64,000 nucleotides of DNA from Arthrobacter sp. EPSL27 (GCF_001512305.1 NZ_LNUT01000005.1:1399774-1463773); one strand, 5' to 3'; shown: positions 24,474 through 33,183, counted from the stretch's first letter. Notes: generated by a model not told the origin, from the sequence alone. A program made the numbers and translations.

Positions 24474-25661
24474 TCAGCCCTTGATCTCGGTCCAGGCCTT
24501 CGTCCACTCCGCGTAGTCCGTGCACTTGACGTCCGTCCGGCCGTCCAGGCATTTCTCCACCGGGGTGGTCCAGTACCAGATCTGCTGCGCGTAGGCCTCG
24601 TCACCGGAGTGGAAGGTCTCGCAGTGCGCCTTGTCCTTGGTCAGGTCGCAGGCCTTGGGGTTGGCCGGGGATTCACCAAAGTACTCCGCCACCGCCGCGT
24701 TGGCCTCGGGGCTGGCGATGTAGTCCAGCCAGAGGTAGGCGCAGTTCTTGTTCTTGGACTGCGAGCTGATCATCCACGTGTCCGACCAGCCGGTGGCGCC
24801 CTCTTCGGGGAGGAGCGTCTGCACGTTGGCGCCGTCCGCGGTGGCGATGTTGGCGCCCACCTGCCACGTGGTGCCGACCACCGTGCTGCCGCTGGCAAAC
24901 GCCTGGACTTCCTTGACCACGTCGCTCCAGTACTCGCCGATGTGCTGGCGCTGCTGCTTCAGCAGGTCAACCGCGGCCGCGAGCTGGTCCTTGTCCAGCG
25001 CGTAGGGGTTCTTGATGTTGAGCTCCGGCTTGTGGGCCATCAGGTACACGGCGGCGTCGGCGATGTAGATCGGCGAGTCGTACGCGGTGACCTTGCCGCT
25101 GTGCTGCGCGGCGTCGTCGAACACGGCACGCCAGGACGTGGGCGCCGGGGTGACGGCATCCACGGAGTACATCAGGAGGTTGGCGCCCCAGCCGTGCGGC
25201 ATGCCGTAATTCTTGCCGTCCACGGTGTTCCAGGCCTTGTCCTTGAGGAACGGGTACACGTCGGCGTAGTTCTTCAGCAGGTCCATGTTGACGGGCTCCA
25301 CATTGTTGCCGGCAATCAGGCGCAGGGACGCGTCGCCCGAGGCGGAGACGACGTCGTACTGGCCGGTGCGCATCAGCGTCACCGCTTCGTCCGAGGTGCC
25401 GAAGGGCTTGAAGCTGACCTTGCACCCGGTCTGGGCCTCGAAGGGCGCCACCCAGTTGACAGCGGGATCGTTGCTGCCGTCCTCGACGTAGCCGGGCCAC
25501 GCGAGGATGGAGAGCTGCCCCTCCCCCTGGCCTATTTCCGTCTTGACCGGCTGCGCGGACGGCGAGGCCGATCCCCCGCCGGTGGTGCCGCAGCCCGCCA
25601 GTGCGAGGACTGCCGCCGCGGCCACCCCGACAACGCGGGCGGCCCTGTTCCTTGATGCCAT
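24474..25661 (-). CDS. potD: Polyamine-type substrate-binding lipoprotein PotD
   Basis: A 395-residue extracytoplasmic binding protein. The lipobox LAGC places the lipidated cysteine at residue 24, followed by a Gly/Ser linker. QLSILAWPGYVEDGS, GYDVVSASGDASLRLI-like and HGWGANLLMYSVDAV are typical of PotD/PotF proteins. Three cysteine-containing segments near the C-terminus (CDLTKDKAHC, EKCLDG, VKC) could make extracellular disulfides. It lies 56 bases after potA. Confidence 0.88.
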   Translation of the reverse strand: MASRNRAARVVGVAAAAVLALAGCGTTGGGSASPSAQPVKTEIGQGEGQLSILAWPGYVEDGSNDPAVNWVAPFEAQTGCKVSFKPFGTSDEAVTLMRTGQYDVVSASGDASLRLIAGNNVEPVNMDLLKNYADVYPFLKDKAWNTVDGKNYGMPHGWGANLLMYSVDAVTPAPTSWRAVFDDAAQHSGKVTAYDSPIYIADAAVYLMAHKPELNIKNPYALDKDQLAAAVDLLKQQRQHIGEYWSDVVKEVQAFASGSTVVGTTWQVGANIATADGANVQTLLPEEGATGWSDTWMISSQSKNKNCAYLWLDYIASPEANAAVAEYFGESPANPKACDLTKDKAHCETFHSGDEAYAQQIWYWTTPVEKCLDGRTDVKCTDYAEWTKAWTEIKG

Positions 25662-25717
25662 GATCCTTACCTTTCGTTGGAGGGGTGAATCAGACTCCGC
25701 TGGGCGCTGCGCCGGCG

Positions 25718-26794
25718 TCAGGAACCGCCGGACGGCAGCCAGACGGCGGCCGCGTCGTCCCAGCTCACGGTGACGCGGCGGTCCAGCAGGTCCGCGTCGC
25801 CGCCCGTCAGCAACTCCGGGGTGAGGACCACGACGGCGGGACCGTCGTCGAGCTGCACCCGCACCTGGGTGGCGTGCCCCACATAGACGAGCGAGGTGAC
25901 GGTTCCGGGGCGGGAGGTGACGCCCGCCCGGGGTTCCGGGGCCGCGTCCGTCCAGGACAGGCGCAGCCGTTCCGGCCGGACGCAGACCTGCTCCGCGCGG
26001 CCGTAGAGTTTCTGGGCGTGGGCGGCGTCGAAGATGTTAGATGTGCCGACGAAGTTGGCCACAAACGCGCCGGCGGGGCGTTCGTAGATCTCGTGCGCGG
26101 TGCCGATCTGTTCCAGGCTGCCGTTGTTGAAGACACCGATCCGGTCACTCATGGTCAGTGCCTCCTCCTGGTCGTGGGTGACGAAGATGAAGGTAATGCC
26201 GAGCGAGCGCTGCAGTTCCTTGAGTTCCACCTGCATCTGCTGCCGGAGTTTCAGGTCCAGGGCACCCAGCGGCTCGTCCAGCAGCAGGACTTTCGGCTGC
26301 ACCACCAGCGCCCTGGCCAAGGCCACGCGCTGGCGCTGGCCACCGGAGAGCTGCGCGGGCCGGCGCCCGACGAACTTCCCCAGCTGCACACGCTCCAGGG
26401 CCTCCCGGGCCCGTTCCTGGCGTTCTTTCTTCGGCACCCCGCGCACGCGCAGGCCGTAGGCCACGTTGTCGATAAGGGACATGTGCGGGAACAGGGCATA
26501 GTCCTGGAAGACGGTGTTGAGGTCCCGCTCGAAGGGGGCCATGCCGGTGACGTCCTTGCCCTCGAGCTCGATGCTCCCGGAGGTGGGCAGCTCGAAGCCT
26601 GCGATCAGACGCAGCACCGTGGTTTTGCCGGACCCCGACGGCCCCAGCATGGAGAAGAATTCGCCCTGGCGGATGTCCAGGTCCACGTTGTTGACCGCGA
26701 CGGTGTCCCCGAACTCCTTGGTCAATTTCCGCAGGCGGATCGCCGGAACCGCGTCCGTTTCCGTCTGCCGGCCGGCGGCGAGCGTTTCGGTCAT
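25718..26794 (-). CDS. potA: Polyamine-type ABC transporter ATPase PotA
   Basis: A 358-residue ATPase with Walker A GPSGSGKT, Q-loop TVFQDYALFPHMSL, signature LSGGQRQR, Walker B VLLLDEPLGALD and the switch FVTHDQEEALTMSDRI, then a C-terminal TOBE domain from about residue 270 (VRPERLRLS, VTSLVYVGHATQVRVQLDDG). ATG 26794 is preferred over the longer frame to 26878. It is first in the operon and divergent from the GntR gene at 27006; the 211-base gap probably holds the shared control region. Confidence 0.9.
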   Translation of the reverse strand: MTETLAAGRQTETDAVPAIRLRKLTKEFGDTVAVNNVDLDIRQGEFFSMLGPSGSGKTTVLRLIAGFELPTSGSIELEGKDVTGMAPFERDLNTVFQDYALFPHMSLIDNVAYGLRVRGVPKKERQERAREALERVQLGKFVGRRPAQLSGGQRQRVALARALVVQPKVLLLDEPLGALDLKLRQQMQVELKELQRSLGITFIFVTHDQEEALTMSDRIGVFNNGSLEQIGTAHEIYERPAGAFVANFVGTSNIFDAAHAQKLYGRAEQVCVRPERLRLSWTDAAPEPRAGVTSRPGTVTSLVYVGHATQVRVQLDDGPAVVVLTPELLTGGDADLLDRRVTVSWDDAAAVWLPSGGS

Positions 26795-27005
26795 GGGGTG
26801 CGCCTCACTCCGTTGCCGGATGGTTGTAGCTGCGACACAGCGGGGTGTGATCCAGGCCACAACAGGCTGCTGGGCCAAATACTATTACTCCATAGGTTTT
26901 GTGTATAGACCCCCGGAAATGCCGGGAATAGGATGGCAGGGACCGGACGACGGCGGCCGCTCCCGCCGCCCGAACACCAGATCACAGACCGCCAGGGAGG
27001 CCCGG

Positions 27006-27746
27006 ATGCTGCTGACCCCGCAGGGCGCTTCCCGGAGCCTGGCGGCCGTGTTCACCCCGATCAAATCCCGGGGCCTGGTGGACGAGGTCTGCGGCCGGAT
27101 CGAGCAGGCGGTGGAAACCGGGCTGCTCACCAGCGGCCAGCGGCTGCCGAACGAAACGGAACTCGCCGCCGCCCTGGGCGTCTCCGCGGTGACCGCCCGC
27201 GAAGCCCTGTCCCAGCTGCGGAGCTCGGGCATCATCCGCACGGTCCGGGGCCGCAGCGGCGGCAGCTTCATCGCGGACGACGTCCTGCCGTCCCGGGACC
27301 GCGCCCTGGACCAGCTGCGGGCACTGACCCGGCTGCAGATCAGCGACCTGGGGCTGCACTACCAGGCCATCGCGGCCGCCTGCGCCAGCGTCGCGGCCCG
27401 GCGCTCCGATGCCGCGGACGTGGCCACGCTGCGGTCCTTCATCCCGACGTCGGACCAGGATCCGCTGCACTGGCGGCTTGCCCTCTCCGAGTTCCTCCTG
27501 GAGGTGGCCGCCATCGCCCGTTCGGCCCGGCTGGCCCGGGAGCTGATCCGGCTGCAGGCGGACCTCGGCACCCTCACCCTCCTGCCCTGCGCCGACCCCG
27601 GGTACCGTACGGCCACCACCGGGCTCCTCGAGGAGGTGGCGGCCGCCGTCGAATCCCACCAGCCGGCCGCCGCGGAAACCGCGGTGAAAGCCCTGGTGGC
27701 CGCCACCACCGACTGGCTGCTGCACGAGCAGTCCAAACGCTACTGA
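27006..27746 (+). CDS. GntR-family (FadR subfamily) transcriptional regulator
   Basis: A 246-residue regulator. Residues 22-85 form the winged helix (LVDEVCGRIEQAVETGLL, LPNETELAAALGVSAVTAREALSQLRSSGII, shown in parts). The C-terminal all-helical FCD-type domain spans residues 105-240. ATG 27006 has AGGGAGG at 26994. It is divergent from potA and upstream of the cache gene, so it most likely controls one or both. A GGTTT...AGACC imperfect inverted repeat (26895-26911) lies in the gap next to TATAGA (26904), a possible site. The ligand is unknown, perhaps a polyamine-derived acid. Confidence 0.85.
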   Translation: MLLTPQGASRSLAAVFTPIKSRGLVDEVCGRIEQAVETGLLTSGQRLPNETELAAALGVSAVTAREALSQLRSSGIIRTVRGRSGGSFIADDVLPSRDRALDQLRALTRLQISDLGLHYQAIAAACASVAARRSDAADVATLRSFIPTSDQDPLHWRLALSEFLLEVAAIARSARLARELIRLQADLGTLTLLPCADPGYRTATTGLLEEVAAAVESHQPAAAETAVKALVAATTDWLLHEQSKRY

Positions 27747-27773
27747 CCCCTCCCTGCGAGCAAAGGACCTCCG

Positions 27774-28492
27774 ATGCCTGAAACAGCCCCGGACACGCTC
27801 ACCGCCCACGCCGCGGAGCAGATCGACGCCGCCATCACCGGGATCGAGGACCGGCTGGCCGCGTGGGCGGCGGACGCGGGAGAGGCCCTGGCCGCGCTGT
27901 CCGGCAAGGTCACCGGCACCGCCGTCGACAGCTCATACGGCCGGTGGTCGAGGACCTGGTGCGCGCTCCCGACGGCTACGCCGCCGGCGCGGGCTTCCTC
28001 GCCAATGCCGGGCTGCTGGGCCCGGAGCGCAGCTACATCGCCTGGTGGCAGGGCGAGGAGATGGAGCACGTGGACGCCCTCGCCAACTTCAGCCCCAACT
28101 CCATCAGCCGCTACGTGAAATCCGAGTGGTTCCGCATCCCCGTGGAAACCGGGCGCGCCCACGTGACCGGGCCGTACGTGGACTTCCTGTGCACGGACGA
28201 GTACGTCCTCACCTTCACGCACCCGGTCTTCTGCCGGCCGGACGGCCCGGTGGCGGGCATCGTGGGGATGGACGTCACCGTGCAGCGGCTGGAGCGCGGC
28301 GCCGTGCCGGGCCTGCGCCGGATCGGGGACCGCGCCACCCTGGTGAACGCCGACGGCCGGGCCATCGCCTCGGCCGCCCCGGAGATCGCCGCGGGCGACC
28401 TCGCCGTGCCTGGGGAGGGCTGCAGCTCCTACCCCGTGGGCCGCGCGCTCCGGATCTGGAGCAGCGCCGTTCCCTCACCGACTGCTCCGTAA
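27774..28492 (+). pseudogene. Cache-domain protein, interrupted by a frameshift
   Basis: The first frame runs from ATG 27774 (PETAPDTLTAHAAEQIDAAI...GTAVDSSYG) and the downstream frame carries RPVVEDLVRAPDGYAAGAGF to a TAA at 28490-28492. Together they give a solitary Cache (PDC-type) sensor of about 240 residues, with NFSPNSISRYVKSEWFRIPVETG, GPYVDFLCTDEYVLTFTHPV and VAGIVGMDVTV as core strands. The frames meet near 27936-27944, where one missing base explains the change. No signal peptide or membrane helix is seen, which is unusual for a Cache sensor. It lies 27 bases after the GntR gene. Either a real mutation or a sequencing error. Confidence 0.8.
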
Positions 28493-28532
28493 CGGCCCTT
28501 CTGACCCCTCAAAACGGCAGTTACGGAACAGT
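28481..28532. terminator. Hairpin at the end of the GntR-cache unit
   Basis: Arms ACTGCTCCGTAAC (28481-28493) and GTTACGGAACAGT (28520-28532) pair over 13 positions with one mismatch. It overlaps the last codons of the cache gene. No U-tract follows, so it is a candidate Rho-assisted or L-shaped terminator upstream of the guanidine riboswitch. Confidence 0.5.
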
Positions 28533-28606
28533 GGATGGTTGTTTGCGGGTTCGACCCTCCGACGGGGCGTTGCTAAGCTGGAATGAAGGCCCCTTCTGGC
28601 GGGCCT

Positions 28607-28647
28607 CCGGACGACGGTTCAGTACCCGGCACGCGACAAGACTGGCC
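28607..28647 (+). ncRNA. Guanidine-III riboswitch
   Basis: The conserved core is present in order: CCGGACGA (28607-28614), GTACCCGG (28622-28629), GACAAGAC (28635-28642). P1 forms between CCGG (28607-28610) and CCGG (28626-28629). The pseudoknot P2 forms between GGTTCAG (28616-28622) and CTGGCC (28642-28647) with one bulged U. These are the elements and the order of the characterised class III guanidine aptamer. The P2 3' strand ends 2 bases before the AGGAG ribosome site (28650-28654) of the first SMR gene, so control of translation by guanidinium is expected. Confidence 0.9.
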
Positions 28648-28659
28648 ACAGGAGCTGTC

Positions 28660-28983
28660 ATGTCGTGGTTAATTCTCATTCTTTCCGGCTCGTTGGAAGC
28701 CGTCTGGGCCGCAGCCCTGCACCGGACCGCGCAGGCTTCGGGCCGCCGCCGGATCGCCCCGGCCGCCGTCTTCCTCATCTCCGTGCTGGCCAGCACCGGC
28801 GGACTCGCCATCGCCATGCAGTCGATCCCCACGGGAACCGCCTACGCCGTCTGGGTGGGCGTCGGTGTGGTGCTCACCTCCGCCTATGCCATGACCACCA
28901 AAGTGGAGCCTCCGACGGCGGCGCGGATCCTGCTGCTCGGCGGCATCGTGGTGTGCGTGGCCGGCCTGAAGCTGGTGGCATAG
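28660..28983 (+). CDS. gdx: SMR-family guanidinium exporter subunit, first of a pair
   Basis: A 107-residue four-helix transporter of the small multidrug resistance family. The essential glutamate lies in GSLEAVWAAAL (E13), and IPTGTAYAVWVGVGVVLTS is the conserved helix 3. It is preceded by a guanidine-III riboswitch, which marks it as a Gdx-type proton-coupled guanidinium exporter rather than a broad drug pump. ATG 28660 follows AGGAG at 28650. It is co-transcribed with a second SMR gene two bases downstream; paired SMR proteins usually form an antiparallel heterodimer. Confidence 0.9.
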   Translation: MSWLILILSGSLEAVWAAALHRTAQASGRRRIAPAAVFLISVLASTGGLAIAMQSIPTGTAYAVWVGVGVVLTSAYAMTTKVEPPTAARILLLGGIVVCVAGLKLVA

Positions 28984-28985
28984 CC

Positions 28986-29351
28986 ATGGCAACGACCCGC
29001 ACCCCCAAGGCACCGGCCGCCACCCTGGCGTGGACCATCCTCCTCGCCTCCGCCGTGCTGGAAGCGGTCTGGGCCACGGCCCTGGGCCTCTCCGACGGCT
29101 TCACCCGCCCCCTGCCCACCCTCGTCTTCGCGGTCACCGCCACCCTGAGCATGGTGGGGCTGGGACTTGCCGTCAAAACCATCCCCCTCGGCACCGCCTA
29201 CGCCGTCTGGGTGGGGATCGGCGCGGCGCTGACGGTGGGCTGGGCGATGGCGACCGGCGTCGAACCCGCCAGCCCGCTCAAACTACTGTTCATCGCCGGG
29301 ATCGTGGGCTGCGCGGCCGGCCTGAAACTGCTCCCGGCGGGGAAGTCCTAG
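28986..29351 (+). CDS. gdx: SMR-family guanidinium exporter subunit, second of a pair
   Basis: A 121-residue SMR protein with an N-terminal extension of 14 residues (ATTRTPKAPAATLA). The glutamate motif ASAVLEAVWATALG and helix 3 IPLGTAYAVWVGIGAAL match SugE/Gdx, and GLSDGFTRPLPT resembles the Gdx loop after helix 1. The ATG is 2 bases after the first copy's stop, so translation is coupled. The riboswitch upstream of the pair should control both. It ends just before a large structured intergenic region. Confidence 0.9.
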   Translation: MATTRTPKAPAATLAWTILLASAVLEAVWATALGLSDGFTRPLPTLVFAVTATLSMVGLGLAVKTIPLGTAYAVWVGIGAALTVGWAMATGVEPASPLKLLFIAGIVGCAAGLKLLPAGKS

Positions 29352-29361
29352 GCAGCGCCGG

Positions 29362-29453
29362 CGCTCCTGCCCAGTTACTCCACCCCGGGGGTCAATCCCC
29401 CAGCGACACGCCGTGGTTGCTGCAGGCTCGCGGGCGGCAACTGGGCAGGAGCG
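29362..29453. repeat. Long-range inverted repeat between the SMR pair and the AKR gene
   Basis: CGCTCCTGCCCAGTT (29362-29376) and AACTGGGCAGGAGCG (29439-29453) are exact reverse complements. The 62-base interval holds an inner hairpin GGGGG-TCAAT-CCCCC (29387-29401) and a GC-rich part. It may act as the terminator of the gdx operon or be a folded leader; no RNA family was recognised. Confidence 0.6.
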
Positions 29454-29509
29454 TCGGAATACCCCGGAGCGGACCGGGGTTGGGGCTAAAACGGCGAATG
29501 GAGACCCCC

Positions 29510-30520
29510 ATGAATGCAGCGACAGTCCGGCTCGGCGACGGCCTGGAAGTCAGTCCCCTGGGTTTTGGGGGCATGGCCCTCACCCCGGTGTACGGCGACG
29601 TTGACCCGGCTGAGGCCCTGCGGACCCTGCACCACGCTGTGGATTCCGGCGTCAGCTTCATCGACACGGCGGACATCTACGGCGGCGGCAGCAACGAAGA
29701 ACTGATCGCCCGGCTCCTCAAGGACCGCCGCGGCGAGGTCCAGCTGGCCACCAAGTTCGGCCTGGTGGGCACCCCGGCCACCGGCTACTCGGACATCCGC
29801 GGCGACGCCGACTATGTGCGGCAGGCCGTGGACCGGAGCCTGCAGCGGCTGGGCACCGACACCATCGACCTGTACTACATGCACCGCCGTGACCTCCGCG
29901 TTCCGATAGTGGAAACCGTGGAGGCCATGGCGGGGCTGGTGCAGGCCGGCAAGGTGCGGCACCTCGGCCTGTCTGAAGTGACGGCCGAGGAGCTGCAGGA
30001 AGCCAGCAGTGTCCACCCGATCGCGGCAGTCCAGAGCGAATGGTCCATCTGGAGCCGCGACGTGGAACGCAACGTGGTTCCTGCCGCGGCCGATCTGGGC
30101 GTGGGGTTTGTGCCCTATTCGCCGCTGGGCCGGGGATTCCTCACCGGCACCGTGGACGCGTCGAAGCTGGGAAGCAACGACTTCCGCCGCAACATCCCGC
30201 GTTTCGCCGAGGCGGCGCTGGACGCCAACCAGGCAGTGGTGGCGGCCGTGCAGGCCGTCGCGGCTGAACTCTCCGTGTCCGGGCAGGCTGCAACTCCTGC
30301 CCAGGTAGCCCTGGCCTGGCTGCTGGCGCAGGGCCGGAAGCTGGGACTGCCCGTGGTCCCCATCCCCGGCACCCGCAGGGCCGAACGGATCGACGAGAAC
30401 CTTGGTGCTTTGGCCCTCGACTTCACCGCAGCGCAGCTGGAGCGGCTCGACGCCGCGGCGGACGCCGTCGTCGGCTCCCGGGCTGCGGACCCGCGGTGGG
30501 TGTCCCAGGGCCGTGAATAG
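29510..30520 (+). CDS. Aldo/keto reductase
   Basis: A 336-residue NADPH-dependent TIM-barrel reductase of the AKR11/13 type. Visible are LGFGGMALTPVYG, FIDTADIYGGGSNEELIARLL (catalytic Asp and Tyr; given in part), ATKFGL (Lys) and IDLYYMHRRD (His), then VPYSPLGRGFLTG and the cofactor loop VPIPGTRRAERIDEN. ATG 29510 is preferred, with GGAG at 29500; ATG 29498 is an alternative. It likely reduces aldehydes or keto sugars, with no specific substrate evident. Confidence 0.88.
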   Translation: MNAATVRLGDGLEVSPLGFGGMALTPVYGDVDPAEALRTLHHAVDSGVSFIDTADIYGGGSNEELIARLLKDRRGEVQLATKFGLVGTPATGYSDIRGDADYVRQAVDRSLQRLGTDTIDLYYMHRRDLRVPIVETVEAMAGLVQAGKVRHLGLSEVTAEELQEASSVHPIAAVQSEWSIWSRDVERNVVPAAADLGVGFVPYSPLGRGFLTGTVDASKLGSNDFRRNIPRFAEAALDANQAVVAAVQAVAAELSVSGQAATPAQVALAWLLAQGRKLGLPVVPIPGTRRAERIDENLGALALDFTAAQLERLDAAADAVVGSRAADPRWVSQGRE

Positions 30521-30541
30521 CCCGTCCGTAGACTGAAGCCC

Positions 30542-31192
30542 ATGGACTCGCTCATTCACTCGTTACGTGACATCACCATCCGCCGGATTTCGGTCAGCGA
30601 GATGGACAACAACGTGTATCTGCTCACCAGCAAAGCCTCCGGTGCGCAGCTCCTGATTGATGCGGCCGATGATCTGGCCGCCATCCAGGGGCTGCTGGCC
30701 GACGCCGCCGTGGATACGTCCGCGACGCCGAACCTGGCGCTGATTGCCACCACCCACCAGCACTGGGACCACGTCCGCGCGCTGCCGGCCCTGGTGGAGG
30801 CGACCGGGGTGAAGACGGCAGCCGGGACGGATGATGCCCCGGACCTGCCGGTGCCGGTGGATGTGCTGCTGGATCACGGGGACGTCGGCAACTTCGACGG
30901 CTTCGACGTGACGGCAGTGCACCTGCGCGGCCACACCCCGGGGTCGATCGCGCTGGTGTACCAGGACCCGGAGGGCCCGGCGCATATCTTTTCCGGCGAC
31001 TCGCTGTTCCCGGGCGGGGTGGGCAACACGCAGAAGGACCCGGACCGGTTCGCCCAGCTGCTAAGCGACGTGACCGAGCGGCTGTTCGACGTCTATCCGG
31101 ATGACACTGTGGTGCATCCGGGACACGGCAAGCCCACCACCCTGGGCGCGGAGCGGCCGCACCTGGAGGAGTGGCGCGCCCGCGGCTGGTAG
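30542..31192 (+). CDS. Metallo-beta-lactamase-fold hydrolase (glyoxalase II-like)
   Basis: A 216-residue MBL-fold protein. The metal motif is TTHQHWDHVRAL (HxHxDH), followed by RGHTPGSIAL, FSGDSLFPGGVGNT and VVHPGHGKPTTLG, in which the later His and Asp ligands sit. The order is like hydroxyacylglutathione hydrolases, and it may hydrolyse a thioester such as an acyl-mycothiol. TAGACT (30529-30534) ends 7 bases before the ATG with no ribosome site, suggesting a leaderless transcript. It lies 21 bases downstream of the AKR gene. Confidence 0.87.
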   Translation: MDSLIHSLRDITIRRISVSEMDNNVYLLTSKASGAQLLIDAADDLAAIQGLLADAAVDTSATPNLALIATTHQHWDHVRALPALVEATGVKTAAGTDDAPDLPVPVDVLLDHGDVGNFDGFDVTAVHLRGHTPGSIALVYQDPEGPAHIFSGDSLFPGGVGNTQKDPDRFAQLLSDVTERLFDVYPDDTVVHPGHGKPTTLGAERPHLEEWRARGW

Positions 31193-31216
31193 CTTTTGCG
31201 CTGCGCTTCGTGATTT

Positions 31217-31277
31217 GCGCTGCGCGAAATGCCGGTCGCCGCGGTATTCCCGTAGCGTCCGGCATTTCGCGTAGCGC
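31217..31277. terminator. Bidirectional terminator hairpin, 19-bp stem
   Basis: GCGCTGCGCGAAATGCCGG (31217-31235) pairs with CCGGCATTTCGCGTAGCGC (31259-31277) over 19 positions, one of them G-U, around a 23-base loop. It lies between the convergent MBL and DEAD-box genes. Confidence 0.75.
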
Positions 31278-31308
31278 GAGCTACTTTGTGTAGCGGAAAA
31301 CCGTGGGC

Positions 31309-33183
31309 TTAGCGGCCGCGGCGTTCGTTCGACGCCGGAGCGGACGCGCGGCGGGGTCCGCTGCCGCGTGCCGGACGGCCGCTGCCGCCACCTGCGTAGG
31401 ATCCGCCCGAGGTGCCCCCGGTGTTGGAGGACCAGACCGGTGCGCTGCCGCCGGACTTGGCACCGCCGCGCTGGCCGCCCGTGGCGCCGGCAGCTGCACG
31501 CTGGCCCGTCGCCGGGCGCCCGCTGCGCTGGCCGCCGGTGGCGCCGCCCGTACGGGGAGCACCGCCGCGGGGTGCGCCGCTGCGGGGAGCCGAAGCGCCC
31601 CGGGCGTCTGCTGCGCGGCCGTCGGAGCCGCGTCCTGCCGAGGCGCGGCCGCCGGCGGAGGGGACATCGTTGTGGTGCGCGTAGGCGGTGGAACGGCCGC
31701 GGCCCCGGGCGTTGCGGCGCTCAGCGCGCTCGGCGTCGGCCCGGTCCTGGTTCTGCTCCGCGGCACGGTCGGCTGCGTTGCGGGCAGCGGCCTGGCCTTC
31801 GTAAGCGGCAGCGCGGCGTTCAGCGCGGGGGAGGTCCGTGCGGGGAGCCTCAGCGGAGACCCGTCCGCGTCCGCCGCGTCCGCCACGGCCACCCGCGGTG
31901 GGTGCAGCCTGGCGGCGGGCGCGCTTGCGCTCGGCGTTGGCACCGGTGGAGGTGCCGCCGCCCTGGTTGAACTTGGCGGCCAGCAGTGCGGCGCGGGTGC
32001 GCGGATCGATCTTGTCGGCCATTTCGCCTACCAGTTCGGCGACCAGCGGCGAGTTGGCGGTGACGCGCTCGAAGTTCACGTCAACGCCGGCAGCCTTCAT
32101 GAGCTTCTTGACGTCGGACTGCTGCTCCGGGAGGGTCAGCGTCACCACGGTGCCGTCCGAACCGGCGCGGGCGGTGCGGCCCGAGCGGTGCAGGTAGGCC
32201 TTGTGCTCCGTGGGCGGATCCACGTGGATGACCAGCTCGACGTCGTCGACGTGGACACCGCGGGCGGCCACGTCGGTGGCGACCAGGACCCGGACGTCGC
32301 CGGAGGAGAACTCGGCGAGGTTCCGGTCACGGGCGTTCTGCGACAGGTTGCCGTGCAGGTCGACGGCGGGGATGCCGGCGTCGGTGAGGGTCTTGGCCAG
32401 CTTGCGGGCGTGGTGCTTGGTGCGCATAAAGAGCACGCGGCGGCCGGCGCCCGAGGCGAGCTCGACGATCAGCTGCTTCTTGACGGTCTGGTCGTTGACC
32501 ACCAGGACGTGGTGTTCCATGGTGGTCACCGCGGCCTGCGGATCGTCCACGGAGTGGGTCAGCGGGTTGGACAGGTAGCGCTGGACGATCTTGTCCACGC
32601 CGTTGTCCAGGGTGGCGGAGAACAGGAGGCGCTGGCCCTGGCTGGGGGTCATGTCCATGAGCTTCTTGACTACCGGCAGGAAGCCGAGGTCGGCCATGTG
32701 GTCGGCCTCGTCCAGGACGGTGATCTCGACGGCCTCAAGGGTCAGGATGCGCTGGCGGATCAGGTCCTCCAGGCGGCCGGGGCAGGCGATGACGATGTCG
32801 ACGCCGGCGCGCAGGGCCTTCTCCTGGCGTGCCTGGGAGGTGCCGCCGTAAATCACCGTGGTGGTCAGGCCGGCGGCCTTGGCCAGCGGCTCAATGGTGG
32901 CGTTGATCTGGGTGGCGAGCTCGCGGGTCGGTGCGAGGACCAGGCCCAGGGGGCGGCCCGGCTTGCGGAAATAGCCGGCTTCGCGCTCGGCCAGGCGTGC
33001 CACGAGCGGGATGGCGAAGGCGATGGTCTTGCCCGAGCCGGTGCGGCCGCGGCCCAGGACGTCGCGTCCGGCCAGGGTGTCCGGGAGGGTCTTGACCTGA
33101 ATGGGGAACGGTTCAACAATTCCCTGGGCGGTGAGGGTGTCGGCGAGAGCCTTGGGCGTGCCGAGGGCAGCAAAAGTAGTCAT
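31309..33183 (-). CDS. DEAD-box RNA helicase with long RGG-rich tail
   Basis: A 624-residue helicase. The Q-motif, motif I GRGRTGSGKT, Ia PTRELATQ, GG, II VLDEADHMADLG, III SAT, IV, V ATDVAARGVHV and VI HRSGRTARAG are all present in residues 1-370. Notably motif II is DEAD and motif I is GRTGSGKT, not the more common AxTGxGKT. The last 230 residues are a disordered Gly/Arg/Ala-rich region with RGG repeats, likely for RNA binding and condensate formation. ATG 33183 was chosen over the upstream frame. A leader of about 300 bases suggests post-transcriptional (cold) control. Confidence 0.9.
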   Translation of the reverse strand: MTTFAALGTPKALADTLTAQGIVEPFPIQVKTLPDTLAGRDVLGRGRTGSGKTIAFAIPLVARLAEREAGYFRKPGRPLGLVLAPTRELATQINATIEPLAKAAGLTTTVIYGGTSQARQEKALRAGVDIVIACPGRLEDLIRQRILTLEAVEITVLDEADHMADLGFLPVVKKLMDMTPSQGQRLLFSATLDNGVDKIVQRYLSNPLTHSVDDPQAAVTTMEHHVLVVNDQTVKKQLIVELASGAGRRVLFMRTKHHARKLAKTLTDAGIPAVDLHGNLSQNARDRNLAEFSSGDVRVLVATDVAARGVHVDDVELVIHVDPPTEHKAYLHRSGRTARAGSDGTVVTLTLPEQQSDVKKLMKAAGVDVNFERVTANSPLVAELVGEMADKIDPRTRAALLAAKFNQGGGTSTGANAERKRARRQAAPTAGGRGGRGGRGRVSAEAPRTDLPRAERRAAAYEGQAAARNAADRAAEQNQDRADAERAERRNARGRGRSTAYAHHNDVPSAGGRASAGRGSDGRAADARGASAPRSGAPRGGAPRTGGATGGQRSGRPATGQRAAAGATGGQRGGAKSGGSAPVWSSNTGGTSGGSYAGGGSGRPARGSGPRRASAPASNERRGR

